From the NCBI GenBank assembly GCA_951812965.1, contig OX638341.1, forward strand, positions 1,532,438-1,596,437: DNA of 64,000 nucleotides, given 5' to 3'. The translations under genes were made by a program, and so were the position numbers. The notes beneath the pieces were generated by a model. That model did no database searches, was not told where the DNA came from, and was given only the letters and a program-made list of their open reading frames with translations. The stretch comes from an uncultured Pseudohongiella sp. GTDB taxonomy: Bacteria; Pseudomonadota; Gammaproteobacteria; Pseudomonadales; Pseudohongiellaceae. Each line of letters opens with the position of its first letter. Within the stretch, counting starts at the first letter, position 1. Below, piece after piece: positions 46,270 through 55,395 of this stretch.

Positions 46270-49140
46270 ATGACACACGGAAACCTGCAGCGCAGGCTGG
46301 ATACGGAGATCAAGGGGCAGGTCTGGTTCGACGCCTTCAATCGTGGGCGCTACAGCACCGATGCTTCCATTTACCGGATCATGCCCGTCGGCGTGGTCGT
46401 GCCGGCAAATGAGGAAGACGTCGCTTCCGCGCTGGCCATTGCCGAAGAAGAGGGCGTACCGGTATTACCGCGTGGCGCGGGTACATCCCAGAACGGCCAG
46501 GCCATCGGCGAAGCGCTGATACTCGACTGCACCCGTAATCTCAATAATGTCATCGAATTCGACGCCGGGGCGCGCACGGTCTGCGTGCAGCCCGGCATTG
46601 TGCTCGAACAGCTCAATCGCTATCTCAAGCCCCACGGACTGTTCTATCCGGTTGACGTGTCCACCGCCAATCGCGCAACCATCGGCGGCATGACCGGTAA
46701 CAACAGTTGCGGCGCGCGTTCCATCCGCTACGGCAACATGGTGCACAACGTGCGCTCTATCGAAGCCCTGCTCGCCGGCGGCGTCAAGGCTCACTTCCGA
46801 CCGGTTGATTCGGGAAACGGCGACATGCCGCCGGAACTGGTCGAGAAGTTGCTCGACCTCGGCGACAGCGAAGCCGAAGAAATCCGCCGCCGCTTTCCCA
46901 CACTGCTGCGCCGGGTTGGCGGCTACAACATCGACGAGTTGACCCTGGACCGACCCAATCTGGCGCGGCTGCTCGTAGGTTCCGAGGGTACCCTGGGGTT
47001 CTTCCGGCGCATACATCTCGACCTGCAACCGATTCCGCGGCACAAGGCGCTCGGCATCTGCCATTTTTCGCGCTTTTACGACGCCATGGACAGCGTCCGC
47101 CATATCGTCGAACTCAAACCCGCCGCGGTCGAGTTGATGGATCGCACCATGATCGAACTCGCCCGGGAAATCCCATTGTTTGCGCCGACCGTGGAACGAT
47201 TCGTCAAAGGCGAACCGGAAGCACTGTTGCTCGTCGAGTTTGCCGGAGAAGACCAAGCCGGGCAGCTCGTCTCCCTGCGCCGGCTTGGGGAATTATTGCA
47301 GTCCCTGGATTCACCGGAATCCACGGCGCGGCCTTTCGTGGTCGAGGCGGTCGATCCGGATTTTCAGAAATCGATCTGGGAAGTCAGAGCTTCGGGCCTG
47401 AACATCATGATGTCGATGAAGGGTGACGCCAAGCCGGTTTCCTTTATCGAGGACTGCGCCGTAGCGCTGGAAGACCTGGCGGACTACACCGCTCGCCTGA
47501 GCGAAGTATTCGCGCGCCATGGCACGACGGGCACCTTTTACGCCCATGCTTCCGTAGGCTGCCTGCACGTGCGCCCCGTGCTCAACATGAAACAGGCCGG
47601 AGGCGCAAAGGCGATGCGATCCATCGCCGAAGAGGCGCTGGAAATGGTGCGTGAGTACAAGGGATCCCATTCCGGCGAACACGGAGACGGCATTTCGCGC
47701 TCGGAATTTCATGAGCCCATGTTCGGCAGTCGCATGGTCGGGAATTTCGAGCAGGTGAAGAGCTGGTTCGATCCGGACAACGTCTTCAATCCCGGCAAGA
47801 TCGTCAATCCGCATCGCTTCGACGATCGCACTATCATGCGTTATCCGCCCGGTTACCAATGCAAGCCGATCGAAACCGCACTCGACTGGTCCGCCTGGCA
47901 AGGTTTCGACCGCGCTCTCGAGATGTGCAACAACAATGGCGCTTGCCGCAAGGCGAAGGGCGGCGTCATGTGTCCTTCCTTCCGCGTAACGGGCGAGGAA
48001 ATCCATCTGACCCGCGGCCGCGCCAACAGTTTGCGGCTGGCCTTAAGTGGGGCAACGGGTCCGGAGGCGCTGCAATCGAAGGAATTGTACGAAACCATGG
48101 CCTTGTGCGTGGGTTGCAAGGCATGTCGGCGCGAATGTCCTACCGGAGTGGACATGGCGCGGATGAAAACCGAGTTCCTGCATCAATATCGCGGTGCGAG
48201 CGGCATCAGTCTGCGCGACAGGCTGTTTGCCTGGCTGCCACGTTATGCCCATCGGCTCGGACCGCTCGGCCTACTGTTGAATCTGCGCGACCGGATTCCG
48301 GGGATGGCGCTGCTTTCGCAATGGTTGTTCGGGTTAAGCGCGAATCGCACTCTGCCGCGCTGGCGTAGCGACCGGTTTCGTTCGGCGACTGCCACGGGCG
48401 AGGGCAGGGAAGTGGTGCTGCTGGTCGACACGTTCAATAGCTGTTTCGAACGCGAAAATGCCGATGCGGCCTGCAAGGTTTTGCAGGCCGCGGGTTACCG
48501 CGTGGTAACGCCGGCAGCCGAGGATTCCCGTCCGCTATGTTGCGGCCGCACATTCCTCAGCAGCGGCCTGATGAATGAGGCGAAAGCCGAGGCCCGGCGC
48601 ATGCTGGAGACATTGCTACCGTTCGTTGAGCGTGGCGCGCCGATCATCGGTCTGGAGCCTTCCTGTCTGCTCAGCCTGCGCGACGAGTATCTCGTCATGG
48701 GATTGGGCCCGGAGGCGGAAAAACTGGCCGCGGGCAGTTTCCTGCTGGAGGAATTCCTGGCGGCCGAACACGATTCCGGCAAGCTCGATCTGAAGCTGAG
48801 GCCACTGGCGCAAAAGCGGGCGTTGGTGCATGGCCATTGCCATCAGAAATCCTTCGCCGTCATGCCCGCTCTCAACCAGACTCTGGCGCTGGTGCCTGAA
48901 CTCGAAGTCGAGGTAATCGATTCATCCTGTTGCGGTATGGCCGGCTCTTTCGGCTACGAGGCTGAACATTACCGCTACTCGATGGATATGGCGGAATTGA
49001 GCCTGCTGCCCGCGGTGCGCGACGCGGATGAGGACAGTCTGATCGTCGCCAACGGTGTCAGTTGCCGCGGCCAGATCAGTCATGGCGCCTCTCGCGAAGC
49101 CTTGCACATCGCCAGAGTGCTGGAAATGGCCCTGGCCTGA
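46270..49140 (+). CDS. FAD-binding and Fe-S-binding 2-hydroxyacid dehydrogenase (YdiJ/D-2-hydroxyglutarate dehydrogenase type)
   Basis: 956 residues. The N-terminal FAD_binding_4 domain has PRGAGTSQNGQAIG and TIGGMTGNNSCGARSIRYG; the FAD-linked oxidase C-terminal domain has GEHGDGISRSEF. Then comes a ferredoxin-like part with CNNNGACRKAKGGVMCPSF and CVGCKACRRECPTGVD (two clusters), and two CCG modules (LCCGRTFLSSG and SSCCGMAGSFG). This is the single-chain organisation of E. coli YdiJ and related D-2-hydroxyglutarate/D-lactate dehydrogenases, passing electrons to the respiratory chain. The substrate is not fixed by sequence. It follows ggt closely on the same strand. Confidence 0.9.
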   Translation: MTHGNLQRRLDTEIKGQVWFDAFNRGRYSTDASIYRIMPVGVVVPANEEDVASALAIAEEEGVPVLPRGAGTSQNGQAIGEALILDCTRNLNNVIEFDAGARTVCVQPGIVLEQLNRYLKPHGLFYPVDVSTANRATIGGMTGNNSCGARSIRYGNMVHNVRSIEALLAGGVKAHFRPVDSGNGDMPPELVEKLLDLGDSEAEEIRRRFPTLLRRVGGYNIDELTLDRPNLARLLVGSEGTLGFFRRIHLDLQPIPRHKALGICHFSRFYDAMDSVRHIVELKPAAVELMDRTMIELAREIPLFAPTVERFVKGEPEALLLVEFAGEDQAGQLVSLRRLGELLQSLDSPESTARPFVVEAVDPDFQKSIWEVRASGLNIMMSMKGDAKPVSFIEDCAVALEDLADYTARLSEVFARHGTTGTFYAHASVGCLHVRPVLNMKQAGGAKAMRSIAEEALEMVREYKGSHSGEHGDGISRSEFHEPMFGSRMVGNFEQVKSWFDPDNVFNPGKIVNPHRFDDRTIMRYPPGYQCKPIETALDWSAWQGFDRALEMCNNNGACRKAKGGVMCPSFRVTGEEIHLTRGRANSLRLALSGATGPEALQSKELYETMALCVGCKACRRECPTGVDMARMKTEFLHQYRGASGISLRDRLFAWLPRYAHRLGPLGLLLNLRDRIPGMALLSQWLFGLSANRTLPRWRSDRFRSATATGEGREVVLLVDTFNSCFERENADAACKVLQAAGYRVVTPAAEDSRPLCCGRTFLSSGLMNEAKAEARRMLETLLPFVERGAPIIGLEPSCLLSLRDEYLVMGLGPEAEKLAAGSFLLEEFLAAEHDSGKLDLKLRPLAQKRALVHGHCHQKSFAVMPALNQTLALVPELEVEVIDSSCCGMAGSFGYEAEHYRYSMDMAELSLLPAVRDADEDSLIVANGVSCRGQISHGASREALHIARVLEMALA

Positions 49141-49159
49141 TCCAGCCGGCGAATTCGGC

Positions 49160-50611
49160 TTACAGGCCGCCCATGCAGAGGTACTTGATCTCCAGGTAGT
49201 CGTCCATGCCGTATTTGGAGCCTTCCCTGCCCGCACCCGATTCCTTCATGCCGCCGAAAGGCGACATCGGGTTGGTAACGATGCCCTCGTTGATTCCGAC
49301 GATGCCGTAATCGAGGGCTTCCGCCACACGCCAGATTCTGCCGACGTCACGGGCATAGAAATAGGCCGCGAGCCCTGCATTGGTGTCGTTGGCGAGGCCG
49401 ATGGCTTCTTCCTCGGTATCGAATTCGAATAACGGCGCGACCGGGCCGAAGATCTCTTCCTGAAATACCCGCATCTCGGGTTTCACGGCAGTCAGCACGG
49501 TGGGCTCCACAAAGCATTCTCCATACTCGGAGCGTTGGCCTCCGGTCAGGACTTCGGCGCCGAGCGCTCTGGCGTCTTCAATCATCTCGAGTACCGAATC
49601 AGCCGCCTGACGGTCGATTAACGGACCTATAACGGTGTCCTCCTCAAGCCCGTTGCCGATGCGCTGGGATGCCGAAGCGGCGGCGAAACGTTTAGCAAAT
49701 TCCTCGTAAACGCCGGATTGCACGAGAATGCGATTGGCGCAGACACAGGTCTGGCCGGCGTTACGATACTTGCTGGCGAGGGCGCCCTGGACAGCGGAGT
49801 CGAGGTTGGCATCGTCAAACACGATGAACGGCGCATTGCCGCCGAGTTCCATTGAGGTGCGTTTTACCGTGGCGGCGCATTGTTCCATCAACAATTTTCC
49901 TACCTCGGTTGAGCCGGTAAACGTCAACTTGCGCACTTTGGGATTGGAGGTGAGTTCGTTGCCGATCGCGTGTGTGTCCCCACATAGCACATTGATTACG
50001 CCGGCAGGAATCTCGGCGCGCGCTGCGAGTTCCGCCAGGGCAAGAGCCGAAAGGGGAGTCGCATTGGCGGGCTTGCAGACCACGGTGCAGCCGCTCGCCA
50101 ACGCCGGCCCGAGCTTGCGCGCGAGCATGGCGTTGGGAAAATTCCAGGGTGTGATGCAGGCAGCCACGCCAACCGGCTGTTTGATGGCGAGCAGGCGCTG
50201 GTCCTTGCGCGGACTTGGAATGGTATCGCCGTACACACGGCGCGCTTCCTCGGCAAACCATCTGATGTAGCCCGCGCCGATTTCGACTTCCTTGCGTGAT
50301 TCGGCGAGAGGCTTGCCTTGCTCGATGGTGATGATCCGGGACAGGTCTTCGTGATGGGCGATGATCAGCTCACATAGCCGGTGCAAGGCCGCTGCGCGCT
50401 CGTCCGCCGTGCGCTGTCGCCAATCCGGAAACGCGCGCTGGGCGGCGGCGACTGCGCGGCGGGTCTCGGCCCGACCGCAACGCGAGACCTGGGCCAGGAT
50501 TCCACCCGTCGCCGGATTCAGAACCGGAGTGGTTGCGCCGTCATCCGACGCATGCCAGCTTCCATTTATATACGCCCTGGATTTCAGCAGGGTTCCATCT
50601 TGCAGTTGCAT
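49160..50611 (-). CDS. NAD(P)-dependent aldehyde dehydrogenase (succinate-semialdehyde dehydrogenase-like)
   Basis: About 483 residues from ATG 50611 with AAGG upstream. Features: PWNFPNAMLARKLGPALASG, FTGSTEVGKLLM, MELGGNAPFIVFDDAN (catalytic Glu) and NAGQTCVCANRI with the nucleophilic Cys, and EIFGPVAPLFEF. The closest class by motif is SSADH/GabD. It oxidises a semialdehyde to the acid. It is the last gene of a five-gene operon after GntP permease, class V aminotransferase, S45 acylase and amidohydrolase, where it could oxidise an aldehyde made by transamination of an amine or amino acid. Confidence 0.9.
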   Translation of the reverse strand: MQLQDGTLLKSRAYINGSWHASDDGATTPVLNPATGGILAQVSRCGRAETRRAVAAAQRAFPDWRQRTADERAAALHRLCELIIAHHEDLSRIITIEQGKPLAESRKEVEIGAGYIRWFAEEARRVYGDTIPSPRKDQRLLAIKQPVGVAACITPWNFPNAMLARKLGPALASGCTVVCKPANATPLSALALAELAARAEIPAGVINVLCGDTHAIGNELTSNPKVRKLTFTGSTEVGKLLMEQCAATVKRTSMELGGNAPFIVFDDANLDSAVQGALASKYRNAGQTCVCANRILVQSGVYEEFAKRFAAASASQRIGNGLEEDTVIGPLIDRQAADSVLEMIEDARALGAEVLTGGQRSEYGECFVEPTVLTAVKPEMRVFQEEIFGPVAPLFEFDTEEEAIGLANDTNAGLAAYFYARDVGRIWRVAEALDYGIVGINEGIVTNPMSPFGGMKESGAGREGSKYGMDDYLEIKYLCMGGL

Positions 50612-50649
50612 GTCACAAACCTTACAGTGCGGGCGATTATCCGGCCGAA

Positions 50650-52014
50650 TCAGACCAGCCCTGTCGCCCAGAATATCCACACAACCATAAAGGATACCAG
50701 GCCTCCCATCAGGGTTGCGCCGCCGTAACTGAAGATGGCGTCGGGAACGCTGAGCCGGGACAAGGATGTGCAGACCCAGAAATAGCTGCTGTTGACGTAC
50801 TTGATGATGACCGAGCCGCTGGCGCCGGCGAGCATCGCCGCTTCCGGTGAAAGGCCGAGATTGCCGAGCATGGGCGCGCTCAGCGCGGCCGCGGTGATTA
50901 CACCGACAGTGGTCGAGCCGGTGATCATATTGCCGATGATGCCAATGACGAAGGGCAGCAGGATCGCCGGCAAGCCGAAGTCCGAGAACAGCGCGGCGAT
51001 GAAATCCACTGCCGGGGTGCCGCGCAGTATCGCGCTGAGCGAACCGCCGAGGCCGGTTATGACAAGGATCATCGCCGAAGTCTTCAAGGCGGCCTCAACC
51101 CATGCGTCGCGCGATTGTTCACGGTGTTCCGTAGTGCGGATATTGCGATAGGCCAGCCAGACGCCGATAGACAGCGCAACCACCGGCCAGCCCAGGTACA
51201 TGAATACGGTACGCAGGAAATGACCTTCCTCCAGCACCAGCGAGACTACGCTCTGGGCTGCGATCAGCACGATGGGAATCACGATCGGTGTGTAGGAGCT
51301 GAGCGTCGAGGGCAGATTCTCGCCGCCTTCGAGACTGCTTTCGACGCTGCCGAACTCATCGCTCGCCGGCGTCTTCACGCGCGGCCCGCAGACGTACTTG
51401 CCCCAGGCCCAGCAGGCTAGTGAGCCGAACAGGCAGGCGATGCCGCCGTAGATGATGGTCTTGCCGATATCGGCTCCCACCAGCGCGGCGGCAGCGAGCG
51501 GGCCGGGCGTCGGCGGCACGATGGCATGGGTCAATTGCAGCGCGCCGACGAGACCGGTGGACATGGCGGCGATGCCGATACCCATCGTGCGGGCCGAGGA
51601 GTGAACCAGCGGGTTGAGGATCACATAGGCCACGTCCGAGAAGATCGCGATGCCGATGATGAAGCCGGTCAAGGTCAGCGCCAGCGGCATGCGCGCCGAT
51701 CCCACCAGATTCACCATCGAACGGGTAATGACCTGGATGCCGCCGGTATGCTTGAGCGCTTCGGCGATGATCGAGCCGAGCACGATGACGACGCCGATCG
51801 ATCCAAGGGTATTGCCGAAGCCGCTTTCGAAAGCGTCGATGAAATTGTTCTGCTGGATGCCCGGCAGAATTCCGAACAGCATGATGGGGATGAGCAGGGC
51901 GAAGAAGACATGCCATTTCCATTTCGCGATCAGAAACAGCAGCAGGAAGATGAGTACGCCGAATCCCAGCAGGGAAACGGCTGCACTGGTATTGACCGCG
52001 GTGGCTGGATCCAT
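50650..52014 (-). CDS. GntP family permease
   Basis: About 454 residues from ATG 52014 with a strong AAGGAG. Twelve or so membrane helices; typical GntP features are the early helices LLGFGVLIFLLLFLIAKWKWH, the ALKHTGG segment, THAIVPPTPGPLAAA in the middle and TGSTTVGVITAAAL near the end. GntP proteins take up gluconate, fructuronate, glycerate or related sugar acids by proton symport. Within this operon the substrate is more likely a hydroxy- or keto-acid used with the transaminase and dehydrogenase. Confidence 0.9.
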   Translation of the reverse strand: MDPATAVNTSAAVSLLGFGVLIFLLLFLIAKWKWHVFFALLIPIMLFGILPGIQQNNFIDAFESGFGNTLGSIGVVIVLGSIIAEALKHTGGIQVITRSMVNLVGSARMPLALTLTGFIIGIAIFSDVAYVILNPLVHSSARTMGIGIAAMSTGLVGALQLTHAIVPPTPGPLAAAALVGADIGKTIIYGGIACLFGSLACWAWGKYVCGPRVKTPASDEFGSVESSLEGGENLPSTLSSYTPIVIPIVLIAAQSVVSLVLEEGHFLRTVFMYLGWPVVALSIGVWLAYRNIRTTEHREQSRDAWVEAALKTSAMILVITGLGGSLSAILRGTPAVDFIAALFSDFGLPAILLPFVIGIIGNMITGSTTVGVITAAALSAPMLGNLGLSPEAAMLAGASGSVIIKYVNSSYFWVCTSLSRLSVPDAIFSYGGATLMGGLVSFMVVWIFWATGLV

Positions 52015-52025
52015 GGCAGTCTCCT

Positions 52026-53189
52026 TTATTCGTTCTCGTCGCTTGCAAGAAATTCCAACGCGGCGTTGATCCCGCCTTTGCCATAAGGCGCGCCGGCCAG
52101 TTCCAGCCCCATTTCCACGCCGCTCAAGGTTCCCGCGAGCATCAGATCGTTGAAATTGCCCAGATGGCCGATACGAAAACACCGACCCTTTAGTCTCCCG
52201 AGGCCAGTGCCAAGTGACATGTTGAATCGTTCGAGAATGATCTTTCGCAGCCGGTCGGCGTCGGAGCCTTCGGGCAGCAATATTGCGGTAGTGGAATTGC
52301 TGAATTCATGCTCGTTGACACAGACGTTTTCCAGCCCCCAGGCTGCAACCGCGGCCCGTGTCGCTCCGGCATGGCGGGCATGGCGCATGAAGACATTTTC
52401 CATGCCTTCCTCGAGCAGCATTGCCAGCGCCTCGTCGAGTCCGTAGAGCAAGGTCGTCGCCGGCGTGTACGGAAAATACCCTTGCCGGTTGTTGTCGAGC
52501 ATGGCTTGCCAGTTCCAGTAGGCATTGCGGGACGTTGAGCTCGCGGCGCGATCCCGGGCCCTGGGGCCGACGGCGTTGAAGCCGAGTCCCGGCGGCAACA
52601 TCAGGCCTTTCTGGGAGCCGCTGATGACGACATCGATGCCCAGATCGTCCATCGGCAAGGGCGCGCAGGCCAGCGAAGAGATCGCATCGACCATTAAAAG
52701 CGCGGAATGGCCGCAGGCGTCCATGGCGGCGCGTACGGCGGCGATATCGCTGGTGACGCCGGTTGAGGTCTCGTTATGCATGGCGAGCACGGCGGCGATG
52801 CCGCTGTCCTGCCTGAGCCGATCCTCGACGATTTGCGGATCGATTCCCCGGCGCCAGTCTCCTTCGACCCAAACCACCTCCAGGTCGAGATTTCGCGCGA
52901 CTTCCTTCCACAATGCGGAAAAATGTCCGGTCTCGAAGGCCAGCACCCTTTCTCCCGGCGAGAGTGTGTTAACCAATGCGGCTTCCCAGGCGCCGGTGCC
53001 CGAGGACGGAAACATCAATACCGGGTGTTCGGTCGCGAAAACTTCCCGCAGATTTCCGAATATCCGCAAGGTCAGTTCAGGAAAGTCAGCGCCTCGATGA
53101 TCGACCACGGCCCGCGCCATGGCCAGCGATACGCGCTCCGGCACATTGGTCGGCCCGGGAATCTGCAGGTGATGACGACCCGACTTCAT
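52026..53189 (-). CDS. Class V aminotransferase (serine/alanine-glyoxylate aminotransferase family)
   Basis: 387 residues starting MKSGRHHLQIPGPTNVPERV, which is typical of serine-glyoxylate aminotransferases. PLP features are SSGTGAWEAALVNTLSPGE, HNETSTGV, VDAISSLACAPL (Asp) and ISGSQKGLMLPPGL with the PLP Lys. ATG 53189 overlaps the stop of the S45 acylase gene (ATGA), so translation is coupled. The enzyme would transfer amino groups from serine, alanine or an aspartate-like donor to glyoxylate or pyruvate. It sits between the acylase and the GntP permease. Confidence 0.9.
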   Translation of the reverse strand: MKSGRHHLQIPGPTNVPERVSLAMARAVVDHRGADFPELTLRIFGNLREVFATEHPVLMFPSSGTGAWEAALVNTLSPGERVLAFETGHFSALWKEVARNLDLEVVWVEGDWRRGIDPQIVEDRLRQDSGIAAVLAMHNETSTGVTSDIAAVRAAMDACGHSALLMVDAISSLACAPLPMDDLGIDVVISGSQKGLMLPPGLGFNAVGPRARDRAASSTSRNAYWNWQAMLDNNRQGYFPYTPATTLLYGLDEALAMLLEEGMENVFMRHARHAGATRAAVAAWGLENVCVNEHEFSNSTTAILLPEGSDADRLRKIILERFNMSLGTGLGRLKGRCFRIGHLGNFNDLMLAGTLSGVEMGLELAGAPYGKGGINAALEFLASDENE

Positions 53190-55384
53190 TCGCCCGGCCG
53201 GTAGCTTCGTTCGAGGTTCGCTTCGATGTCGTCCCGATAGAACAGCACATCGCGAAATTCGCCGGTGGCGTACATCTCCGCCTGATCGTCGAAATGCTGC
53301 GATTGCGGGTCGCTCTGCAGTCCACCGACGGTAATCGCCCTGGCGCGCAAGGGTCTGCCGAATTCCACTGCTGCGACGAAACTGTTGCCGCTGGTGCCGT
53401 ACATGCGCCGCGTGCCGGGGTACTTGCGGCTGCCGAAGGAAGCCAATGCGCCCCAGCGCCCGGAAGCGAAGCCTACCGGCCAACTATCCGCCTCGTCGTC
53501 GAACTGTTGCACAATATCGCCGTTGATGCGCTGATAGCGATTGACTTCACCCCAGGGCACCTGCCAGGAGCCCCAATCGGACTCCAGTTCGGCGGCGGCG
53601 TCGCGCAAGGCGTCCAGTTTCCGCTCAGCGCCGGCATTATCCGCCATGTACTCATAAATGTTGATTCCGGTGGAACTCGCCTCGGCGCTGACGCTGTCCA
53701 TCAGCGCCTGGGCCCAATACACCGCCAGCGTAGTCTCGATCGAATCGACGCCAAAGCGATAGTCCCAGCCGGCGAGCAATGCGAGTTGCTCTGCGAGATC
53801 GTCGGCGGGCGCTTCTTCGGCAGCGGCCAGCAAGGCCGGAATCAAGGGTTCGAAGGCGGTCAGCAAGGAGTCGTATGCGGCTTCGATCAGTGAGTCGAGT
53901 GTGAAATCGGTCTTGCCTTCGAGCACCCGGATGGCGTGTATGCCGCGCGGATTTTCGGGATTGTTGGCCATGTAGGCCGGATAGTCTTCCGCCCTCGGGC
54001 TATATTCGCCCGCCGCCGAGAATGGCGTGTTGTTGGTGTTCTGGATCCAGCCGTTCGGCGGATTCAGCACGGTGATCAACTCGTCGAGCGGATGCAGGCC
54101 CTGCCAGTCGGTCGCCGGATCGCTGCCGTCGAGAGGGGCGTTCCAGTCGAATGAGAGATCGCGGCGCGGAATGAAGTTGCCATGGTAATAGGCGATATTG
54201 CCGTCGGAATCCGCGTATACGGTGTTGTTGGAGGAGTTTGTCAGCAATTCCATGGTCGCGTTGAACTCCATGTAGTTACGCGACTTGGTGCGCAGCCAGG
54301 ATTGGGTCAGCGCCTGCACGGGCTCTTCCATCAGGCTGATAGCGACCCATCTGCCGTCCTGCTCACGAATGATCGGTCCGTGATGACTGTGATAAACGGT
54401 GAACTCGCGCGTGCTCATGGCATCGCCGCCCATATAATCGATCTCGACCTGGCTTTCCTGCAATCTCCTCTCTTCGTCGCCGTACACGTAGTAATAGCCA
54501 TCGTCGCGCTCGACGATGGTCTCGAGATACTCGTCGATGGCGTCGGCCCGGCTTGAAGTATGCATCCAGCCGGTGTTTTCGTTGAATCCCTGGTATATGA
54601 AAAACTGGCCCCAGGTTACCGCGCCGTATGCATTGAGGCCTTCCTCGCTGACCATGTGCAATTCCGAGCGGAAGAAGAAGGAGGTATGGGGATTGATCAG
54701 GAACAGTGCATTGCCGTTCGCCGTATTGGACGGCGCGACGGAGAAACCGTTCGAGCCGCGTGGCTCCATGTCGACTACCAGGTCGTCGGCCATGGCGATC
54801 ATGTCGCCGGCGCCATAGAAATCGCGCAGTCTGGCAATATTCACGCGTTCGATATCGCCACCGATCGAGCCTTCCGAGAAAGTCAGCGCCATCCAGGGTT
54901 CGAAGCGTCGGAATACCCGGGGCGTTACTTCGGGATGGGTGTGCAGGTAATAGTTCAGCCCGTCGGCGAAGGCGTCCATCAATTGCTTCAGCCAGTCAGG
55001 GCTGGTCTCGTACAGTTCTTCCATCTCCGGCTGGCGGATGAACAGGCGCATGCGCAGGTCGCGATAAATCTCGCCGGCGCCTTCGGCCTCCGCCAGTCTG
55101 CCCGTGGCGTTGATATAGTTGGTCTCGACCCGATTGAAGTCGTCTTCGGCCTGAGCGTACAAGGCGCCGAAAACCGTATCTGCATCGGTTTCGCCATAGA
55201 TGTGGGCAATGCCCCAGCGGTCCCGCAGAATCTCGACTCTTGCGGCGCGTTCCTGCCAGCGCGCGATTTCCTCATCGCTGAAAACACTCGTATTCATGTT
55301 TGCATTGCCTCCTTGCGGCGCCGGACTGCACGCGGCCAAAGTCAGAAAAGTCAGTAGTACAAGCAACGACCACGGCAGCTTCAT
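53186..55384 (-). CDS. Penicillin acylase family lipoprotein (S45, acyl-homoserine-lactone acylase-like)
   Basis: About 732 residues from ATG 55384. The lipoprotein signal ends LAACSPAP. After the A-chain (VEILRDRWGIAHIYGETDAD) comes the autocleavage site EPRGSNGFSVAPSNT, where Ser becomes the N-terminal nucleophile of the B-chain, followed by LFLINPHTSFF and the conserved Asn/Arg region near YGTSGNSFVAAVEFG. Members hydrolyse N-acyl amides such as acyl-homoserine lactones, beta-lactam side chains or N-acyl amino acids. It follows the amidohydrolase by 11 bp and is coupled to the aminotransferase, suggesting release of an amine or amino acid from an N-acyl substrate. Confidence 0.9.
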   Translation of the reverse strand: MKLPWSLLVLLTFLTLAACSPAPQGGNANMNTSVFSDEEIARWQERAARVEILRDRWGIAHIYGETDADTVFGALYAQAEDDFNRVETNYINATGRLAEAEGAGEIYRDLRMRLFIRQPEMEELYETSPDWLKQLMDAFADGLNYYLHTHPEVTPRVFRRFEPWMALTFSEGSIGGDIERVNIARLRDFYGAGDMIAMADDLVVDMEPRGSNGFSVAPSNTANGNALFLINPHTSFFFRSELHMVSEEGLNAYGAVTWGQFFIYQGFNENTGWMHTSSRADAIDEYLETIVERDDGYYYVYGDEERRLQESQVEIDYMGGDAMSTREFTVYHSHHGPIIREQDGRWVAISLMEEPVQALTQSWLRTKSRNYMEFNATMELLTNSSNNTVYADSDGNIAYYHGNFIPRRDLSFDWNAPLDGSDPATDWQGLHPLDELITVLNPPNGWIQNTNNTPFSAAGEYSPRAEDYPAYMANNPENPRGIHAIRVLEGKTDFTLDSLIEAAYDSLLTAFEPLIPALLAAAEEAPADDLAEQLALLAGWDYRFGVDSIETTLAVYWAQALMDSVSAEASSTGINIYEYMADNAGAERKLDALRDAAAELESDWGSWQVPWGEVNRYQRINGDIVQQFDDEADSWPVGFASGRWGALASFGSRKYPGTRRMYGTSGNSFVAAVEFGRPLRARAITVGGLQSDPQSQHFDDQAEMYATGEFRDVLFYRDDIEANLERSYRPGE

Positions 55385-55395
55385 GGTGATTTTTC